Assembly (NCBI RefSeq): GCF_022179405.1
Contig: NZ_BPQT01000046.1
Coordinates: 1-64,000, forward strand
Reading direction: 5' to 3'
Length of the DNA: 64,000 nucleotides
Source of the DNA: Methylobacterium marchantiae
GTDB lineage: Bacteria > Pseudomonadota > Alphaproteobacteria > Rhizobiales > Beijerinckiaceae
Numbering within the stretch: the first letter of the stretch is position 1; every line of letters starts with the position of its first letter. A program made the translations under genes and the position numbers. A model generated the notes under the pieces. The model worked only from the letters and a program-made list of their open reading frames with translations. It made no database searches and was not told the DNA's origin. This document shows positions 28,698 through 43,017 of this stretch, piece after piece.

Positions 28698-29867
28698 TCA
28701 ACCGTTGCCGAGGCGGGGCCGCCGCAGCAGAAAGCGGCCGAAATTCGAGAGGGTCTTGGCCACCCGTGCATTCCAGTCCCGTACCGCGGCGCCGTTGAAG
28801 ACGATCAGGCAGGAGAAGACCAGCGTTAGGGCCGGAGCAGCATAGATCGCGATGACGGCGCCCTGGCTCCTCACGGCCGCGCTGCTGGCGGCGAAGCCGG
28901 CGATGCGAAGCACGATGACGGCGATGATGGCCCCCGCCACCGCAAGGCCGCGCCCCTGACGCGTCGTGCGCGGATCGCCGAGAGCGGCGAAGGCGATGAG
29001 GGTCAGAGCGAGAGGGTAGAGCCATGCCGAGAGCCGATCGTGAACCTCGGCGCGGAAGCGGCCCTTCTGTGACTGGTAGTAACCCTCGCTCGTATCGGGG
29101 AAGAGGAGCTGTGCCGTCGAGCGCTCTCGCGGTTTGTAGACGGTCTCTGCATCCGGCGGGGTGAAAGCCGCGAGATCCACAGTGTATCGCTCGAAGGTGA
29201 TGATCGAGGAATCCCGCGAATCCTTCTGCTGCCGATGGATGCTGCCCTTCTCCAGAGCGAGGTAGCTCTGACCCTCGTACTCCACTGCCTGTCCCTGCTC
29301 GGCGATATAGACCACCGTCTTGCCGGCCTCACGCTTGTCCTGGATGAAGATGCCCTGCAGCGTGCCCCCGGGACCGCGCTCGCGGAAATGGAAGGTGATG
29401 CCGCTGTCAAGCTCGGTGAACTGGCCTTCTTTCACCACGTTGGAGATGAAGTCGCCGCGCACGCGCGTGAGCACGTCGCGTAGTTCCTGGAAGGACGAGG
29501 GCATCACTTGGATGGTGAGGAATGCAACGCCCGCGCTCACGATCAGGCCGAGTGTGAGGAAAGGGCGGAGGATGCGCCGCGGCTGCATGCCGGCGGCCGA
29601 CATGACGATGAGTTCGGAATCTCCGTTAAGCCGATTCAGGGCGTAGACCACGGCGATGAACAGGGCCACGGGAGCGATGACGGTGATCAGCGTCGGCACC
29701 GAGAGACCGGTGATCAGGAAGAAGATGATGAGCGTCTGGCCTTTGGCCGTGATCAGGTCGAGTTCGCGCAAGGCCTGGGTCACCCAGATCGTGCCCGTGA
29801 GGCCGATCAGGCAAGCAAGGAAGGCCCCGGCCACGATCCTGAATATGTAGCGCTCGATCTGCGTCAT
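28698..29867 (-). CDS. lptF: LPS export ABC permease LptF
   Basis: A 389-residue permease paralogous to LptG. MTQIERYIFRIVAGAFLACLIGL starts the family region, NRLNGDSELIVMSAAGMQPRRILRPFL is the conserved cytoplasmic coupling segment, and three membrane segments lie near the C-terminus. ATG 29867 is chosen; the frame is open to 30083, but the extension is not conserved in character and runs into the divergent promoter region. It is divergent from pepA across 236 bases, the arrangement seen in many alphaproteobacteria. Confidence 0.95.
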   Translation of the reverse strand: MTQIERYIFRIVAGAFLACLIGLTGTIWVTQALRELDLITAKGQTLIIFFLITGLSVPTLITVIAPVALFIAVVYALNRLNGDSELIVMSAAGMQPRRILRPFLTLGLIVSAGVAFLTIQVMPSSFQELRDVLTRVRGDFISNVVKEGQFTELDSGITFHFRERGPGGTLQGIFIQDKREAGKTVVYIAEQGQAVEYEGQSYLALEKGSIHRQQKDSRDSSIITFERYTVDLAAFTPPDAETVYKPRERSTAQLLFPDTSEGYYQSQKGRFRAEVHDRLSAWLYPLALTLIAFAALGDPRTTRQGRGLAVAGAIIAVIVLRIAGFAASSAAVRSQGAVIAIYAAPALTLVFSCLIVFNGAAVRDWNARVAKTLSNFGRFLLRRPRLGNG

Positions 29868-30103
29868 TGAATCTCGTGGCGGGCCATTAGAACGGCTTCC
29901 ATGGGAAGCTCCCCAGGCGTTCTTCATGCCCCCCGGCATCGCGCCCGTCCACCGATGTCGAGCTCGTTGGGGCGCTCCAAATCGGGCGGTTTCGCGGCAG
30001 CCGGATCGCGTTGCGTTCTTCGCCTCAAGGGGTACACAGGGAGCATCGCGGCGCCGCGTGCCGAGCCGCACTGACCAATCCAAACCTTCGGAAAGCGTGA
30101 CTT

Positions 30104-31606
30104 ATGGCGGACGGTATCACGATCGCATTCGGGCCTCTCGGTCCGGTCGGCCACGGCCACGGCGACGTCGTCGTCTTCGTCGGCGACGATCTGGCTCTCT
30201 CGCCCGCCGTCGCGCAGGCGGTCGGCCGCGGCGTGTCCGATCTGGTGGCGCGTGCCGCCGCGAGCGAGCGGTTCAAGGGCAAGTCTCTGACCTCGCTTTC
30301 GCTTCCTGCACCCGCCGGCCTCGACGCCGATCGGCTGCTCGTGATCGGACTCGGCTCGGAGAAGGACCGCGCCAAGATCGATTGGCCGGCGCTCGGAGGC
30401 TTTACCGCGAGCAAGGTCAGCGGTCGCAATGCCAACGTCGCTCTCGATTGGCCCGGCGCTTCGGTGAGTCCGGCAAATGCCGGCGATTTCGCCCTCGGTG
30501 CTCGCCTGCGCCATTACAGCTTCGACCGCTACAAGACGAAGAAGAAGCCGGAGGGTGAGGAAGGCCGCGTCACCGCGCTGACCCTCATGGTCTCCGATCC
30601 CTCGGCGGCGGAAGCCGCCACCAAGGCGTCCGATGCCGTGGCTGGTGGCGTTTTGCTCGCCCGCGAACTGGTGAATGAGCCGCCGAACGTGCTCTATCCC
30701 GAAGAGTTCGCCCGGCGTGCGGAGGAATTGACCGAGCTGGGCGTTGAGGTCGAAGTTCTTGGTCCCGGCAAACTGCAAGCCTTGGGGATGGGGGCCCTCC
30801 TTGCCGTAGCACAGGGCTCCACCCGGGAAGCTCGCGTCGTCGTCATGCGATGGAACGGAGGCGACGACGCGGCGGAGGCGCCGATCGCCTTCATCGGCAA
30901 GGGCGTGTGCTTCGATTCCGGCGGTATCTCCATCAAGTCCGCCGGTGGTATGGAAGACATGAAGGGTGATATGGGCGGTGCCGCCTGCGTCGTCGGGACG
31001 ATGTTTGCCTTGGCGTCGCGCAAGGCGAAGGTCAACGCCATCGGTGCGATCGGCATCGTCGAGAACATGCCGGATGGCGGTGCCATGCGTCCCGCCGACA
31101 TCGTCACGTCCATGTCGGGTCAGACGATCGAGATCATCAACACGGATGCGGAGGGCCGCCTCGTCCTCGCCGACGTGATCTGGCACGTGCAGAGCGCCTA
31201 CAAGCCTAAGTTCATGATCGATTTGGCGACGCTCACCGGCGCGATCATCGTGGCGCTCGGGCAGGACATAGCGGGCATGTTCTCGAACGACGATGCGCTT
31301 GCCGCCAAGATCACCGCCGCCAGCGAGGCGACCGGCGAGGCGGTGTGGCGCATGCCGCTGATTCCCGCCTACGACAAGGCCATCGATTCGAAATTCGCGG
31401 ACATGAAGAATACCGGTGGTCGCCATGGCGGTGCCGCTACCGCCGCGTCCTTCATCAAGCGCTACGTCAACGACGTGCCCTGGGCGCATCTCGACATTGC
31501 CGGGGTCGCGATGTCGTCGAGCCCCAGCGAGATCAACCGGAGCTGGGGAGCAGGCTGGGGCGTGCGCCTCCTCGACCGGCTCGTGCGCGATAATTACGAG
31601 GTATGA
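30104..31606 (+). CDS. pepA: leucyl aminopeptidase (PepA, M17)
   Basis: A 500-residue cytosolic aminopeptidase that releases N-terminal residues using two metal ions. The signature [13 protein letters not shown] is near residue 345, and the other metal/catalytic parts are [14 protein letters not shown] and MKGDMGGAA. Some PepA proteins also bind DNA. The start ATG 30104 has GGAAAGCG upstream. Its stop overlaps the ATG of the next gene (ATGA). It is divergent from lptF. Confidence 0.97.
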   Translation: MADGITIAFGPLGPVGHGHGDVVVFVGDDLALSPAVAQAVGRGVSDLVARAAASERFKGKSLTSLSLPAPAGLDADRLLVIGLGSEKDRAKIDWPALGGFTASKVSGRNANVALDWPGASVSPANAGDFALGARLRHYSFDRYKTKKKPEGEEGRVTALTLMVSDPSAAEAATKASDAVAGGVLLARELVNEPPNVLYPEEFARRAEELTELGVEVEVLGPGKLQALGMGALLAVAQGSTREARVVVMRWNGGDDAAEAPIAFIGKGVCFDSGGISIKSAGGMEDMKGDMGGAACVVGTMFALASRKAKVNAIGAIGIVENMPDGGAMRPADIVTSMSGQTIEIINTDAEGRLVLADVIWHVQSAYKPKFMIDLATLTGAIIVALGQDIAGMFSNDDALAAKITAASEATGEAVWRMPLIPAYDKAIDSKFADMKNTGGRHGGAATAASFIKRYVNDVPWAHLDIAGVAMSSSPSEINRSWGAGWGVRLLDRLVRDNYEV

Positions 31607-32307
31607 AACCGTCCGCCGGCGCGTCGGCAGCACTTCCTCTTCTGGCCGCGGCGCTTGCGATCGGCGCCGTCGCCACGACCGGGTTCAGCCAAGCCTCGCC
31701 ACTGCCACCCGAAATAGGGGCCCGGTTCTACGGATTCTTTCTCGACCGGTATCCACTCTTCGCCTTCGCCCTGGTCTACGGTCTGGTCTGGATCGCGATG
31801 TTGGCGATGAGGGGGGGCACTTCGCTCGTTCGGCGCATCCTCGGAGTACTGGTCGGAGCGAGCCTGCTCCTCGGTCTCGGTCTACATCCGACCTTCGGCG
31901 GCCTCGTCCTGCGGGCTGGTTTCGCCACCGGAGGCATGACCTTCCTCACCTTCCAGCCGATGAGCGCCGCCTATGCCACCGGCGCAGCAGCGTCGGCTTT
32001 CGTATTCGGCGCGGCGCTGGCGGTAAGCCGTCTTCTCATCGGCGCGAGCACACCCGCGGCCTCATGGCGCCAGCGCATCGCCAGAGGGCTCTACCGCTGC
32101 GGGACGGGATTCCTTGCCCTGTGGTTCGCTTTCGCGATGATCGGAGCGGCCCATCTCGCCGGTTTCGGTCCATGGCCACGCCGCGCCATGTCGGTGAGTG
32201 AAGCCGGGAAAGCCGTGTCCCTCATCTTCGCCGGCTTTTTTCCTCATGTCATGCTCGTCTGGCTGGCGCTCCGATACAAACCCCGGCAAGCATCGTTTGC
32301 GGCTTGA
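31603..32307 (+). CDS. hypothetical polytopic membrane protein
   Basis: A 234-residue protein with about five or six hydrophobic segments: an N-terminal signal-like helix, and segments near 50-70, 80-105, 120-150, 170-190 and 205-225. No domain is recognised. The ATG overlaps the pepA stop (ATGA), so it is translationally coupled to pepA. In many alphaproteobacteria the gene after pepA is holC, the DNA polymerase III chi subunit; this protein is not that. No function can be given. Confidence 0.75.
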   Translation: MKPSAGASAALPLLAAALAIGAVATTGFSQASPLPPEIGARFYGFFLDRYPLFAFALVYGLVWIAMLAMRGGTSLVRRILGVLVGASLLLGLGLHPTFGGLVLRAGFATGGMTFLTFQPMSAAYATGAAASAFVFGAALAVSRLLIGASTPAASWRQRIARGLYRCGTGFLALWFAFAMIGAAHLAGFGPWPRRAMSVSEAGKAVSLIFAGFFPHVMLVWLALRYKPRQASFAA

Positions 32308-32392
32308 TCCTGAACCCAGGATACCGGAAAGATAGTTTACATGTGAACGAAGGCGGCACTAAGCCGCCCCGCGCATCAGAGGGAGGATCGCG

Positions 32393-34096
32393 ATGATCCA
32401 AGGCATGGTCCAGGCGCCTGTTTCCGCGCGCCCATGGCTTTCCATGTATCCGCCTGGCGTGCCGGCCGAGATCGATACTACGAGCCAGCGCACACTCATC
32501 GACCTCTTGCGCACCAGCACGGAGCATTGTGCTTCGCGACCGGCGATCCGCTGCTTCGGCAAATCCATCACCTATGCCGAGCTAGGAGAGTCCGCCGATG
32601 CGATCGCGGCGTGGCTGATCGCGCATGGCTTCGCGAAGGGCGACCGGATCGCGATCATGATGCCGAACGTTCCCGCGTACCCGGCTACGATTTATGGGGT
32701 GCTGCTGGCCGGCTGCGTCGTCGTCAACGTCAACCCGCTCTACACCCCGCGCGAACTGACGGCGCAGATCAACGATTCGGGAGCGCGTGCGCTCTTCGTC
32801 CTCGAGAACTTCGCCCACACCGTCTCCTCGGCTTTTGCCGATCTCGCTCTGGACCGCATCGTCATCGCAGGCCCCGGCGATGGGCTCGGGCTCAAGGGGC
32901 GGATCATCAACCTGGCCTCGCGCCACATCAAGAAAGCCGTGCCGACCTACAGCTTGCCCGACGCGAAGACTTCACGCTTCGAGACAGTGTTGCGACAGGG
33001 CCGAAGCCTTCCGAAAGCGACCGTGTCGGTAGGGCCGCAGGATCTAGCTTTCCTGCAATATACCGGCGGGACGACAGGGGTCGCGAAGGCCGCGATGCTG
33101 ACGCATGCCAACGTCGTCGCCAATGTGGCGCAGTGCCAAGCGTGGTTCGGAGCTTCGCGAGCCGACAACGTCGAGCGCGTGATGGTCACGGCCTTGCCGC
33201 TTTATCACATCTTCGCCCTGACCTGCTGCTACTTCTTCTTCATGAAGATTGGCGGTTGTTGCCTGCTCATTCCAAATCCCCGCGACGCTGATGGCTTCGT
33301 CAAGATCCTGAAGAGCAATCGCTTCACCCACTTTTCCGGAGTGAATACGCTCTTCAACCTGCTCAACAATCATCCCAGGATCGCAGAGGTCGATTTCTCT
33401 CAACTCGATTTCGTCATCGCCGGCGGCATGGCCGTCCAGGCTCCTGTGGCCGAGAAGTGGAAGACGATCACCGGTAAGTCCATCGTCGAAGGCTACGGAC
33501 TTTCAGAAACCTCCCCGGTCGTCTGTGTGAACGTGCCCCATGTCGACTGGACCGGCACGATCGGATTTCCGCTTCCCTCCACCGATGTCGCAGTGCGCGA
33601 TGATGAGGGACGGGACGTTCTCCCGGGGGAACCGGGCGAACTCTGCGCGCGCGGACCGCAGGTCATGGCCGGCTACTGGAAGCGGCCGGACGAGACAGCC
33701 CGCGCCACGACAAGCGACGGCTACTTCCGTACCGGCGACGTCGCGGTCTTCGAGGCGGACGGTCAGGTCCGCATCGTCGATCGGATGAAGGACATGATCC
33801 TGGTTTCGGGCTTCAACGTCTATCCGAACGAGGTCGAGGAAATCCTTGTAGGCCATCCAGGCGTGCTCGAATGTGCGGTGGTGGGCACGCGCTGCGAGGA
33901 GACCGGCGAGATGGTCGTCGCCCACGTGGTGCTAAAGGATAAGAGTGTCGGCATCGACACGCTGCGTGCCTACGCTCGCTCGCAGCTCACCGGCTACAAG
34001 GTGCCCCGGCGCATTGTCTTCCACGAGGTCTTGCCGAAGACCAATGTCGGCAAGGTACTGCGCAGGGCCTTGCGCGACGAGTCGCCACGGGTTTGA
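32393..34096 (+). CDS. AMP-forming acyl-CoA ligase (long-chain fatty acid type)
   Basis: A 567-residue ANL-superfamily ligase that activates a carboxylic acid to its CoA thioester through an acyl-adenylate. The P-loop-like motif YTGGTTGVAKAAMLTH is near residue 223, GYGLSETSP is the adenylate motif, and the C-terminal domain contains TGDVAVFEADGQVRIVDRMKDMI and a catalytic Lys in GKVLRRALRD. The FadD branch fits best, since it carries the fatty-acid signature DRMKDMILVSGFNVYPNEVEE. The ATG follows GAGGGAGG at good spacing. Confidence 0.93.
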   Translation: MIQGMVQAPVSARPWLSMYPPGVPAEIDTTSQRTLIDLLRTSTEHCASRPAIRCFGKSITYAELGESADAIAAWLIAHGFAKGDRIAIMMPNVPAYPATIYGVLLAGCVVVNVNPLYTPRELTAQINDSGARALFVLENFAHTVSSAFADLALDRIVIAGPGDGLGLKGRIINLASRHIKKAVPTYSLPDAKTSRFETVLRQGRSLPKATVSVGPQDLAFLQYTGGTTGVAKAAMLTHANVVANVAQCQAWFGASRADNVERVMVTALPLYHIFALTCCYFFFMKIGGCCLLIPNPRDADGFVKILKSNRFTHFSGVNTLFNLLNNHPRIAEVDFSQLDFVIAGGMAVQAPVAEKWKTITGKSIVEGYGLSETSPVVCVNVPHVDWTGTIGFPLPSTDVAVRDDEGRDVLPGEPGELCARGPQVMAGYWKRPDETARATTSDGYFRTGDVAVFEADGQVRIVDRMKDMILVSGFNVYPNEVEEILVGHPGVLECAVVGTRCEETGEMVVAHVVLKDKSVGIDTLRAYARSQLTGYKVPRRIVFHEVLPKTNVGKVLRRALRDESPRV

Positions 34097-34238
34097 GGCC
34101 CTTTATAATGTAACCTGCGACGGCTTCTCGCCGAATGAGGAGAGTCGGCCGTGCTTGCGTGCGGGAGCGGTGGGGCCGATGTTCACGGGACAGGGCCGCA
34201 CCGCGTGCGGCAAGCCGGACCCTATTCGAGGACGTCAT

Positions 34239-35195
34239 ATGTATATCAAGCGCCATCGCACCTGGAACTTGCCGGAGCGCTTCGCCACGCCCGAGAGCAT
34301 ATTCTTGAACCGCCGCTCTATCTTTGGGGGTGCCGCAGGCCTCGCCGTGACGTCTTTGATCGGAACAGAGGATGCTTTCGCCGCTGCCGATCCTAAAGGC
34401 GGCCTTTACCCGGCGGCGCGGAACGAAGCCTACAGTCTCGACCGGCCCCTGACGCCCGAGAAATTTTCGGCGGATTACAATAACTTCTACGAATTCGGGA
34501 CGTCGAAGACCGTGCTTCCGGCGGCGAACGCACTCAAGACCCGACCTTGGACCATCAAGATCGACGGTCTCGTCGACAAGCCGTTCGAGATCGGTATCGA
34601 CGATCTGGTGCGCAAGATGGTCCTGGAAGAGCGGCTTTATCGTCACCGCTGCGTCGAGGCGTGGTCGATGTCGGTACCCTGGACCGGCTTCCCTCTATCG
34701 AAGCTGGTGGCGCTCGCAAAGCCGGCATCGGGGGCGAAGTACGTCCGCATGGAAACGTTCATGGACAAGTCCATGGCGCCGGGTCAGCGCTCGTTCCTCT
34801 ACCCTTGGCCCTATGTCGAGGGGCTGACGATGGAGGAGGCGAACAACGACCTCGCCTTCATCGCTACCGGTGTCTACGGCAAGCCGCTCGCCAACCAATT
34901 CGGCGCACCGATCCGCCTCGCGGTGCCGTGGAAGTATGGCTTCAAATCGGTGAAGTCGATCGTAAAGCTGTCGTTCGTCGCCGAGAGGCCCAAAACCTTC
35001 TGGGAGGGCCTGCAGGCATCGGAATACGGATTCTGGGCCAATGTGAACCCGGCCGTTTCGCATCCACGCTGGAGCCAGGCGACAGAACGCGTGCTTGGCA
35101 CCGATCAGCGGGTGCCGACGCTGATCTACAACGGTTACGGAGAGCAGGTCGCGGGGCTCTATAAAGGGCTCGAGAACGAGCGGCTGTTCGTCTGA
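34239..35195 (+). CDS. msrP: protein-methionine-sulfoxide reductase catalytic subunit MsrP (YedY)
   Basis: A 318-residue periplasmic molybdoenzyme that repairs oxidised methionines in exported proteins. A twin-arginine signal lies at residues 24-48 (LNRRSIFGGAAGLAVTSL) and the molybdenum-ligand Cys is at 138 (YRHRCVEAWSM). The family tail ERVLGTDQRVPTLIYNGYGEQVAGLYKGLENERLFV is complete. The start ATG 34239 is used; the frame is open back to 33945, inside the preceding gene. The usual heme membrane partner MsrQ (YedZ) is not next to it. Confidence 0.95.
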   Translation: MYIKRHRTWNLPERFATPESIFLNRRSIFGGAAGLAVTSLIGTEDAFAAADPKGGLYPAARNEAYSLDRPLTPEKFSADYNNFYEFGTSKTVLPAANALKTRPWTIKIDGLVDKPFEIGIDDLVRKMVLEERLYRHRCVEAWSMSVPWTGFPLSKLVALAKPASGAKYVRMETFMDKSMAPGQRSFLYPWPYVEGLTMEEANNDLAFIATGVYGKPLANQFGAPIRLAVPWKYGFKSVKSIVKLSFVAERPKTFWEGLQASEYGFWANVNPAVSHPRWSQATERVLGTDQRVPTLIYNGYGEQVAGLYKGLENERLFV

Positions 35196-35207
35196 AGGAA
35201 ACGCTTG

Positions 35208-36098
35208 CTAATAAGTCCAGCGCTGGGCCTTTGCGACGAGAAAGTCTCTGAAGGCCTGAACGCGCGCCACAGAGCGCATCTCCTCAGCATAGACGAGGTA
35301 GCTCTCCATGTGCGGCATCTCGACGTCGCGAAGGACCTGCATGAGGCCGGTCTGGCCCTCGACGGCGTAGTCGGGGAGGATACCGATGCCGGCGCCGGTC
35401 TCCATGGCCTTCTGAAGAGCGGCGATGTTGTTCACCGTGAAGTGGATGCTGCGCCGTTCCTGGCCTTCGCGGCCCACCGTCGAGAGCCAGTGCGTCGCCA
35501 GCAGATAGGATGGTTCGTTCCCGCCGAATGACACGAGGCGGTGGTTGTCGAGATCCGCGATCGCTTTGGGTTCGCCGAACCGCTTCACGTAATCGGCCGA
35601 CGCAAAGGCGTGGTAATGGACGGTGAAGAGACGCCGCTGGATCAGGTCGGGCTGCGCAGGGCGCCGCATCCGAACCGCGACATCGGCCTCGCGCATGGCA
35701 AGGTCGAGCTCTTCGTTGGTCAGGATGAGTTCGACGCGGACATCCGGGTAAAGATCGAGAAACTCGGCGATCCGCTGCGCCAACCACGACGTGCCGAGGC
35801 CGGTCGTTGTCGTCACCTTGAGGTCACCGCTCGGGCGCTCGCTCGTCTCCACCAGTCGTGCCCTGGTGTTCTCCAGGCGCAGCTTCATGTCCCTCGCCGC
35901 TCGGAACAGAAGGTCGCCCTGTTCGGTGAGAATCAATCCACGGGCATGTCGATGGAAGAGCGGTGCCTTCAATTCCCGTTCGAGCGCACTGATCTGGCGG
36001 CTTACCGCCGACTGGCTAAGGCCGATATCGTCGCCGGCACGGGTGAAACTGCCAGCCTCGGCGACATTGAGAAAGATTCGGATCTTGTCCCAGTCCAC
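35208..36098 (-). CDS. LysR-family transcriptional regulator
   Basis: A 296-residue regulator. An N-terminal winged helix-turn-helix (FLNVAEAGSFTRAGDDIGLSQSAVSRQISALERELKAPLFHR) is followed by a LysR substrate-binding domain from about 90. The effector and targets are unknown. The N-terminus is typical of the group that includes many Methylobacterium LysR proteins. Its stop is 12 bases from the msrP stop, so the two genes converge. A short region with no other gene (36099-36330) separates it from trxB. Confidence 0.93.
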   Translation of the reverse strand: MDWDKIRIFLNVAEAGSFTRAGDDIGLSQSAVSRQISALERELKAPLFHRHARGLILTEQGDLLFRAARDMKLRLENTRARLVETSERPSGDLKVTTTTGLGTSWLAQRIAEFLDLYPDVRVELILTNEELDLAMREADVAVRMRRPAQPDLIQRRLFTVHYHAFASADYVKRFGEPKAIADLDNHRLVSFGGNEPSYLLATHWLSTVGREGQERRSIHFTVNNIAALQKAMETGAGIGILPDYAVEGQTGLMQVLRDVEMPHMESYLVYAEEMRSVARVQAFRDFLVAKAQRWTY

Positions 36099-36330
36099 GG
36101 CGTCCTACCCCCTCACGCAGACCCGTGCCGGCGGCCAAGCGCCTGATGCCGGACCCAGTTCGGGCAGGGATCGGACCTTGCCGTATTTCGGAGTGCCCGG
36201 CCGCCGTTCGATACGGTTCAGCCGCGCAACACGGGACGACGAGCCGATGAAACTCGACCCACGCTGATTTTAGGACAACGATCTTGCGATTAGGTTGAGG
36301 CCGGATGCAAGGCGCCGAACGGAGATTTCC

Positions 36331-37305
36331 CTATTCGGCTGCAGCTTGGCGAGGGGTTTCACCAAGATCCAGGGCTGCCAGATACTTTTCGGCCTCCAAC
36401 GCTGCCATGCATCCCATGCCGGCTGCCGTGATCGCTTGACGATAGACGTCGTCGGTGACATCGCCGGCAGCGTAGACGCCGGGGATCGCGGTCTCGGTCG
36501 TGCCGGGCTTCGTCTCGATATAGCCGCCATGGCGCATGGCGAGCTGACCCTCGAAGATGGATGTCGCCGGCTGGTGCCCGATGGCGACGAACACGCCGTC
36601 GGCCTTGCGCTCGGTGATCTCGCCCGAGCGCATGTCCTTGAGTTGCAGATGCGTGACAGATGTTGGGTTCTGCGTTCCGCAGATCTCCTCAATCGCATGA
36701 TGCCAAACGACCTCGACGTTTGGGTGCTTGAATAGCCGGTCTTGAAGGATGCGCTCGGCCCTGAACTCGCCGCGGCGATGAACGACCGTGACCTTGGAAG
36801 CGAGGTTGGCGAGGTACAACGCTTCTTCGACGGCGGTGTTGCCGCCACCCACGACCACCACTTCCTTGCCGCGAAAGAAGAATCCGTCGCAGGTGGCGCA
36901 GGCCGAGACGCCGAAGCCCTGGAATTTGGCTTCAGACGGAAGGCCGAGCCACTTCGCCTGGGCGCCCGTGGCTATGATGAGAGCATCGCAGGTGTAGGTC
37001 TCGCCAGAATCCGCCTCCAGATGGAATGGACGCGCCTGAAGATCGACCTTGGTGATGTACTCCGAGACGATCTCAGTGCCGACATGCTCGGCCTGGAGCC
37101 GCATCTGCTCCATAAGCCACGGCCCCTGGATCGGGTCGGCGAAGCCCGGATAATTCTCGACATCGGTGGTGATCATGAGTTGGCCACCCGGCTGAAAGCC
37201 GGAGATCAGCAGCGGCTTGACCATGGCGCGGGCGGCATAGATTGCGGCGGTGTAGCCCGCGGGGCCGGAGCCGATGATGATGAGTTTCGAATGATGGGGA
37301 GCCAT
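36331..37305 (-). CDS. trxB: thioredoxin-disulfide reductase
   Basis: A 324-residue flavoprotein that reduces thioredoxin with NADPH. The FAD motif [17 protein letters not shown] is near the start, the redox pair CATCDG is near residue 138, and the NADP-binding [16 protein letters not shown] follows; the C-terminal [35 protein letters not shown] is the FAD motif. ATG 37305 has AGGAG eleven bases upstream; a GTG at 37314 is too close to it. It is the last gene of a minus-strand run that begins at carB. Confidence 0.96.
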   Translation of the reverse strand: MAPHHSKLIIIGSGPAGYTAAIYAARAMVKPLLISGFQPGGQLMITTDVENYPGFADPIQGPWLMEQMRLQAEHVGTEIVSEYITKVDLQARPFHLEADSGETYTCDALIIATGAQAKWLGLPSEAKFQGFGVSACATCDGFFFRGKEVVVVGGGNTAVEEALYLANLASKVTVVHRRGEFRAERILQDRLFKHPNVEVVWHHAIEEICGTQNPTSVTHLQLKDMRSGEITERKADGVFVAIGHQPATSIFEGQLAMRHGGYIETKPGTTETAIPGVYAAGDVTDDVYRQAITAAGMGCMAALEAEKYLAALDLGETPRQAAAE

Positions 37306-37310
37306 ATGTC

Positions 37311-38339
37311 TCACGTCTCCTGCGATCGCGTCGCAGATGCCAAGCCGGCGCAGTGCTCGATATAGGCGCGGGCCATCGCTTCTGCGATGACCGGCGTCGC
37401 GTCGAGAGGTGTGTAGTACAACTCTTCCAGGCGTCCGATGAAGGGCTTCAGGGCGCCGGCCATAGCCAATCCGGCAAACAGCCGTCTATGACGGATGTAG
37501 GTCTTCGGGAGATCGAAGAGAAGAACCGGTGCTCCGGTGCTCACCGCCTCTCCGACCATGTTAGCCGAATCCGATGTGACGACGATCGCATCCGCGATGG
37601 CCAGCATTGACACATAGGGGTTCGCTCCCGTGCCGTCCCAGAAGAACCCGCTCTTCTGTTCGACCAAGCGCTGGAGTGCCGTCCGTAACGGCGGTGGCGT
37701 GCGGCGAGATACGGTGAGCATCAGAGACACGCCGCCGTCGGCGAGCTTCGTTAGGTTGGCCAGCAATCGCTTCATGTCGGCCGAGCGATAGCTGAGGTGG
37801 CGGCTATCGCCCCCAACCAGCACGGCGGCGCGAGGCTTCGCCAATCCGCTCAGGCGTGGATCGGGCTTCCGGCGCGCTGCGGCCAGGCGGGCTGCCGTGA
37901 CCTGATGTGGCGCGGTGAGAGTGGTGAGGACGTTCGGCCCGCGAAGATCGTCGTAATCCGGTACCCAAATGAAGTCTGCGGTATCGTGGCCGGTGCGGGG
38001 GTCCTTCAGGAATGCCGAGAAGGTCCGCCCCTTCGAAGCCTTGCGGATGGCACGGAGATACGGAACTGCACGGCGCCCCGAAGCAATTACGATCTCCGGG
38101 AATGGACCCGATAGAACGCCGCCGCGATGGCCCGGCCGATCGCGCGGGTCGATGGGACCCCAGGGCGCGAGCCAGCCGAAGGGAGGACGCGGTGAGACGC
38201 GGCGGATCTCGAAATCGAGACCCAGGGTCTCCGCGAGTCCGATGCATTGATTCTCGTCGCCGGCCTTACCGTCCGTGACGATCCAGGCCCTAACATGGGC
38301 GAGGCTGGCGGCATAGGTTTCCGCAGCAGACCGCATCAT
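37311..38339 (-). CDS. ELM1-family (mitochondrial fission ELM1-like) protein
   Basis: A 342-residue cytoplasmic protein of the bacterial ELM1 group. [23 protein letters not shown] at the start, [19 protein letters not shown] in the middle, and [36 protein letters not shown] are conserved family parts. The fold is related to GT-B glycosyltransferases; an activity has not been established for the bacterial members. GGGAG eight bases upstream supports the ATG at 38339. It is five bases from the trxB start. Confidence 0.85.
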   Translation of the reverse strand: MMRSAAETYAASLAHVRAWIVTDGKAGDENQCIGLAETLGLDFEIRRVSPRPPFGWLAPWGPIDPRDRPGHRGGVLSGPFPEIVIASGRRAVPYLRAIRKASKGRTFSAFLKDPRTGHDTADFIWVPDYDDLRGPNVLTTLTAPHQVTAARLAAARRKPDPRLSGLAKPRAAVLVGGDSRHLSYRSADMKRLLANLTKLADGGVSLMLTVSRRTPPPLRTALQRLVEQKSGFFWDGTGANPYVSMLAIADAIVVTSDSANMVGEAVSTGAPVLLFDLPKTYIRHRRLFAGLAMAGALKPFIGRLEELYYTPLDATPVIAEAMARAYIEHCAGLASATRSQET

Positions 38340-38369
38340 GCTGGACGCTCCCGATATCGACAATGCCAG

Positions 38370-38909
38370 TCAGTCAGACGGGAAAGCCCGACGCAGCCAA
38401 CCGGCATAGTGCTGAGCGATCGCGGCAACGCGCCGGCGCTCGGAATCCGGATCGTACCATGCTCCACCCGAACTCGATGGAAGCGCCGAAAGCTGCGGAT
38501 GGCGAGCCAGGACTTCCCCGCGACGACCGACGAGCAGCGCTTCTCCGTCGAGATAATCTGATGGCGAACCGCCACCAAATCCGCTGCGACCGCCGCCTTC
38601 GCTGCCGGTATAGGGCCGAAGCGAAAGACTCTTGATCCGGATCACCAGAACTGGCCCGGCCCCACCGAGTTTGTCGGCGAACGCGTTGTTCAGTGCGCTG
38701 AGAAGATCTCCTCGCAACGCCTCGGCGGGTACGCCACCACCCTGCGCCAGAAGTGGCCCGACATCGACTCTGATTCCGGACAGGCGTGCTGCCCCAAAGG
38801 AGGAAAGCCCCTCGGCTTCAGCCGATACTGCCGAGATCATCACGGCACAACTGCCGATGAAAACCCTTCGCCAGCTCCAGAGGAATCGGCCGAGCACCGT
38901 CTGACGCAT
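38370..38909 (-). CDS. hypothetical secreted protein
   Basis: A 179-residue protein with an N-terminal signal (VFIGSCAVMISAVSAEAEG) and no recognised domain. The mature part contains a Gly/Ser-rich central stretch (TGSEGGGRSGFGGGSPSDYL) and an amphipathic end. The start is ATG 38909; a TTG at 38921 would add four residues. It lies 17 bases after greA and 30 before the ELM1 gene, so it is likely to be in the same transcript. Function unknown. Confidence 0.65.
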   Translation of the reverse strand: MRQTVLGRFLWSWRRVFIGSCAVMISAVSAEAEGLSSFGAARLSGIRVDVGPLLAQGGGVPAEALRGDLLSALNNAFADKLGGAGPVLVIRIKSLSLRPYTGSEGGGRSGFGGGSPSDYLDGEALLVGRRGEVLARHPQLSALPSSSGGAWYDPDSERRRVAAIAQHYAGWLRRAFPSD

Positions 38910-38926
38910 GTTTCGACCCAAGGGCG

Positions 38927-39409
38927 TCAGACGCCGTACTGGACGGCTACGACCTCGTAGGACTTACCACCTCCCGGCGTGGTCACCTCGACCGTATCGC
39001 CCACTCCCTTGCCGATGAGGGCACGAGCGATGGGAGACGTGATCGATACCAGTCCCGAACGAACGTCAGCTTCCGGCTCGCCAACGAGCTGGTAGGTCTT
39101 TTCTTCCTCGGTATCCTCATCGACGAGCTTCACCGTGGCGCCGAACTTGATCTTGGTGCCCGATAGCTTGGTAACGTCGATCACCTCGGCTCGTGCGATC
39201 ATGCTCTCGAGTTCCATCACGCGTCCCTCATTGTGGGACTGCGCTTCCTTGGCGGCATGGTACTCGGCATTCTCCGACAGATCGCCGAGGGCACGAGCTT
39301 CGGAGATGGCCTGGATGATGCGCTGGCGCTCCACCTGCTGGCGATGCTTCAGCTCGGCTTCCAGAGCAGCGAAACCGCGCACCGTCATCGGAACCTTGTC
39401 TATCGTCAT
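38927..39409 (-). CDS. greA: transcription elongation factor GreA
   Basis: A 160-residue factor that rescues backtracked RNA polymerase by stimulating transcript cleavage. The N-terminal coiled-coil carries the tip residues in [17 protein letters not shown], and the C-terminal globular domain has [22 protein letters not shown]. The start is ATG 39409, which gives the expected size (about 158 in E. coli); an upstream start at 39493 is not needed. It lies between carB and the secreted protein gene. Confidence 0.96.
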   Translation of the reverse strand: MTIDKVPMTVRGFAALEAELKHRQQVERQRIIQAISEARALGDLSENAEYHAAKEAQSHNEGRVMELESMIARAEVIDVTKLSGTKIKFGATVKLVDEDTEEEKTYQLVGEPEADVRSGLVSITSPIARALIGKGVGDTVEVTTPGGGKSYEVVAVQYGV

Positions 39410-39530
39410 CGTCTCGCGCCACAATGAATAGGCCCGGTCGGAAGCAAAAAGCTCCCTCCGGGCCAGAGTAAGATGGTCCTGAAGCCTCGTCACTTGATGT
39501 GCCCGTTCAAGACGGATGCCACATCAAATG

Positions 39531-43016
<3,486 letters not shown>

Positions 43017-43017
43017 C

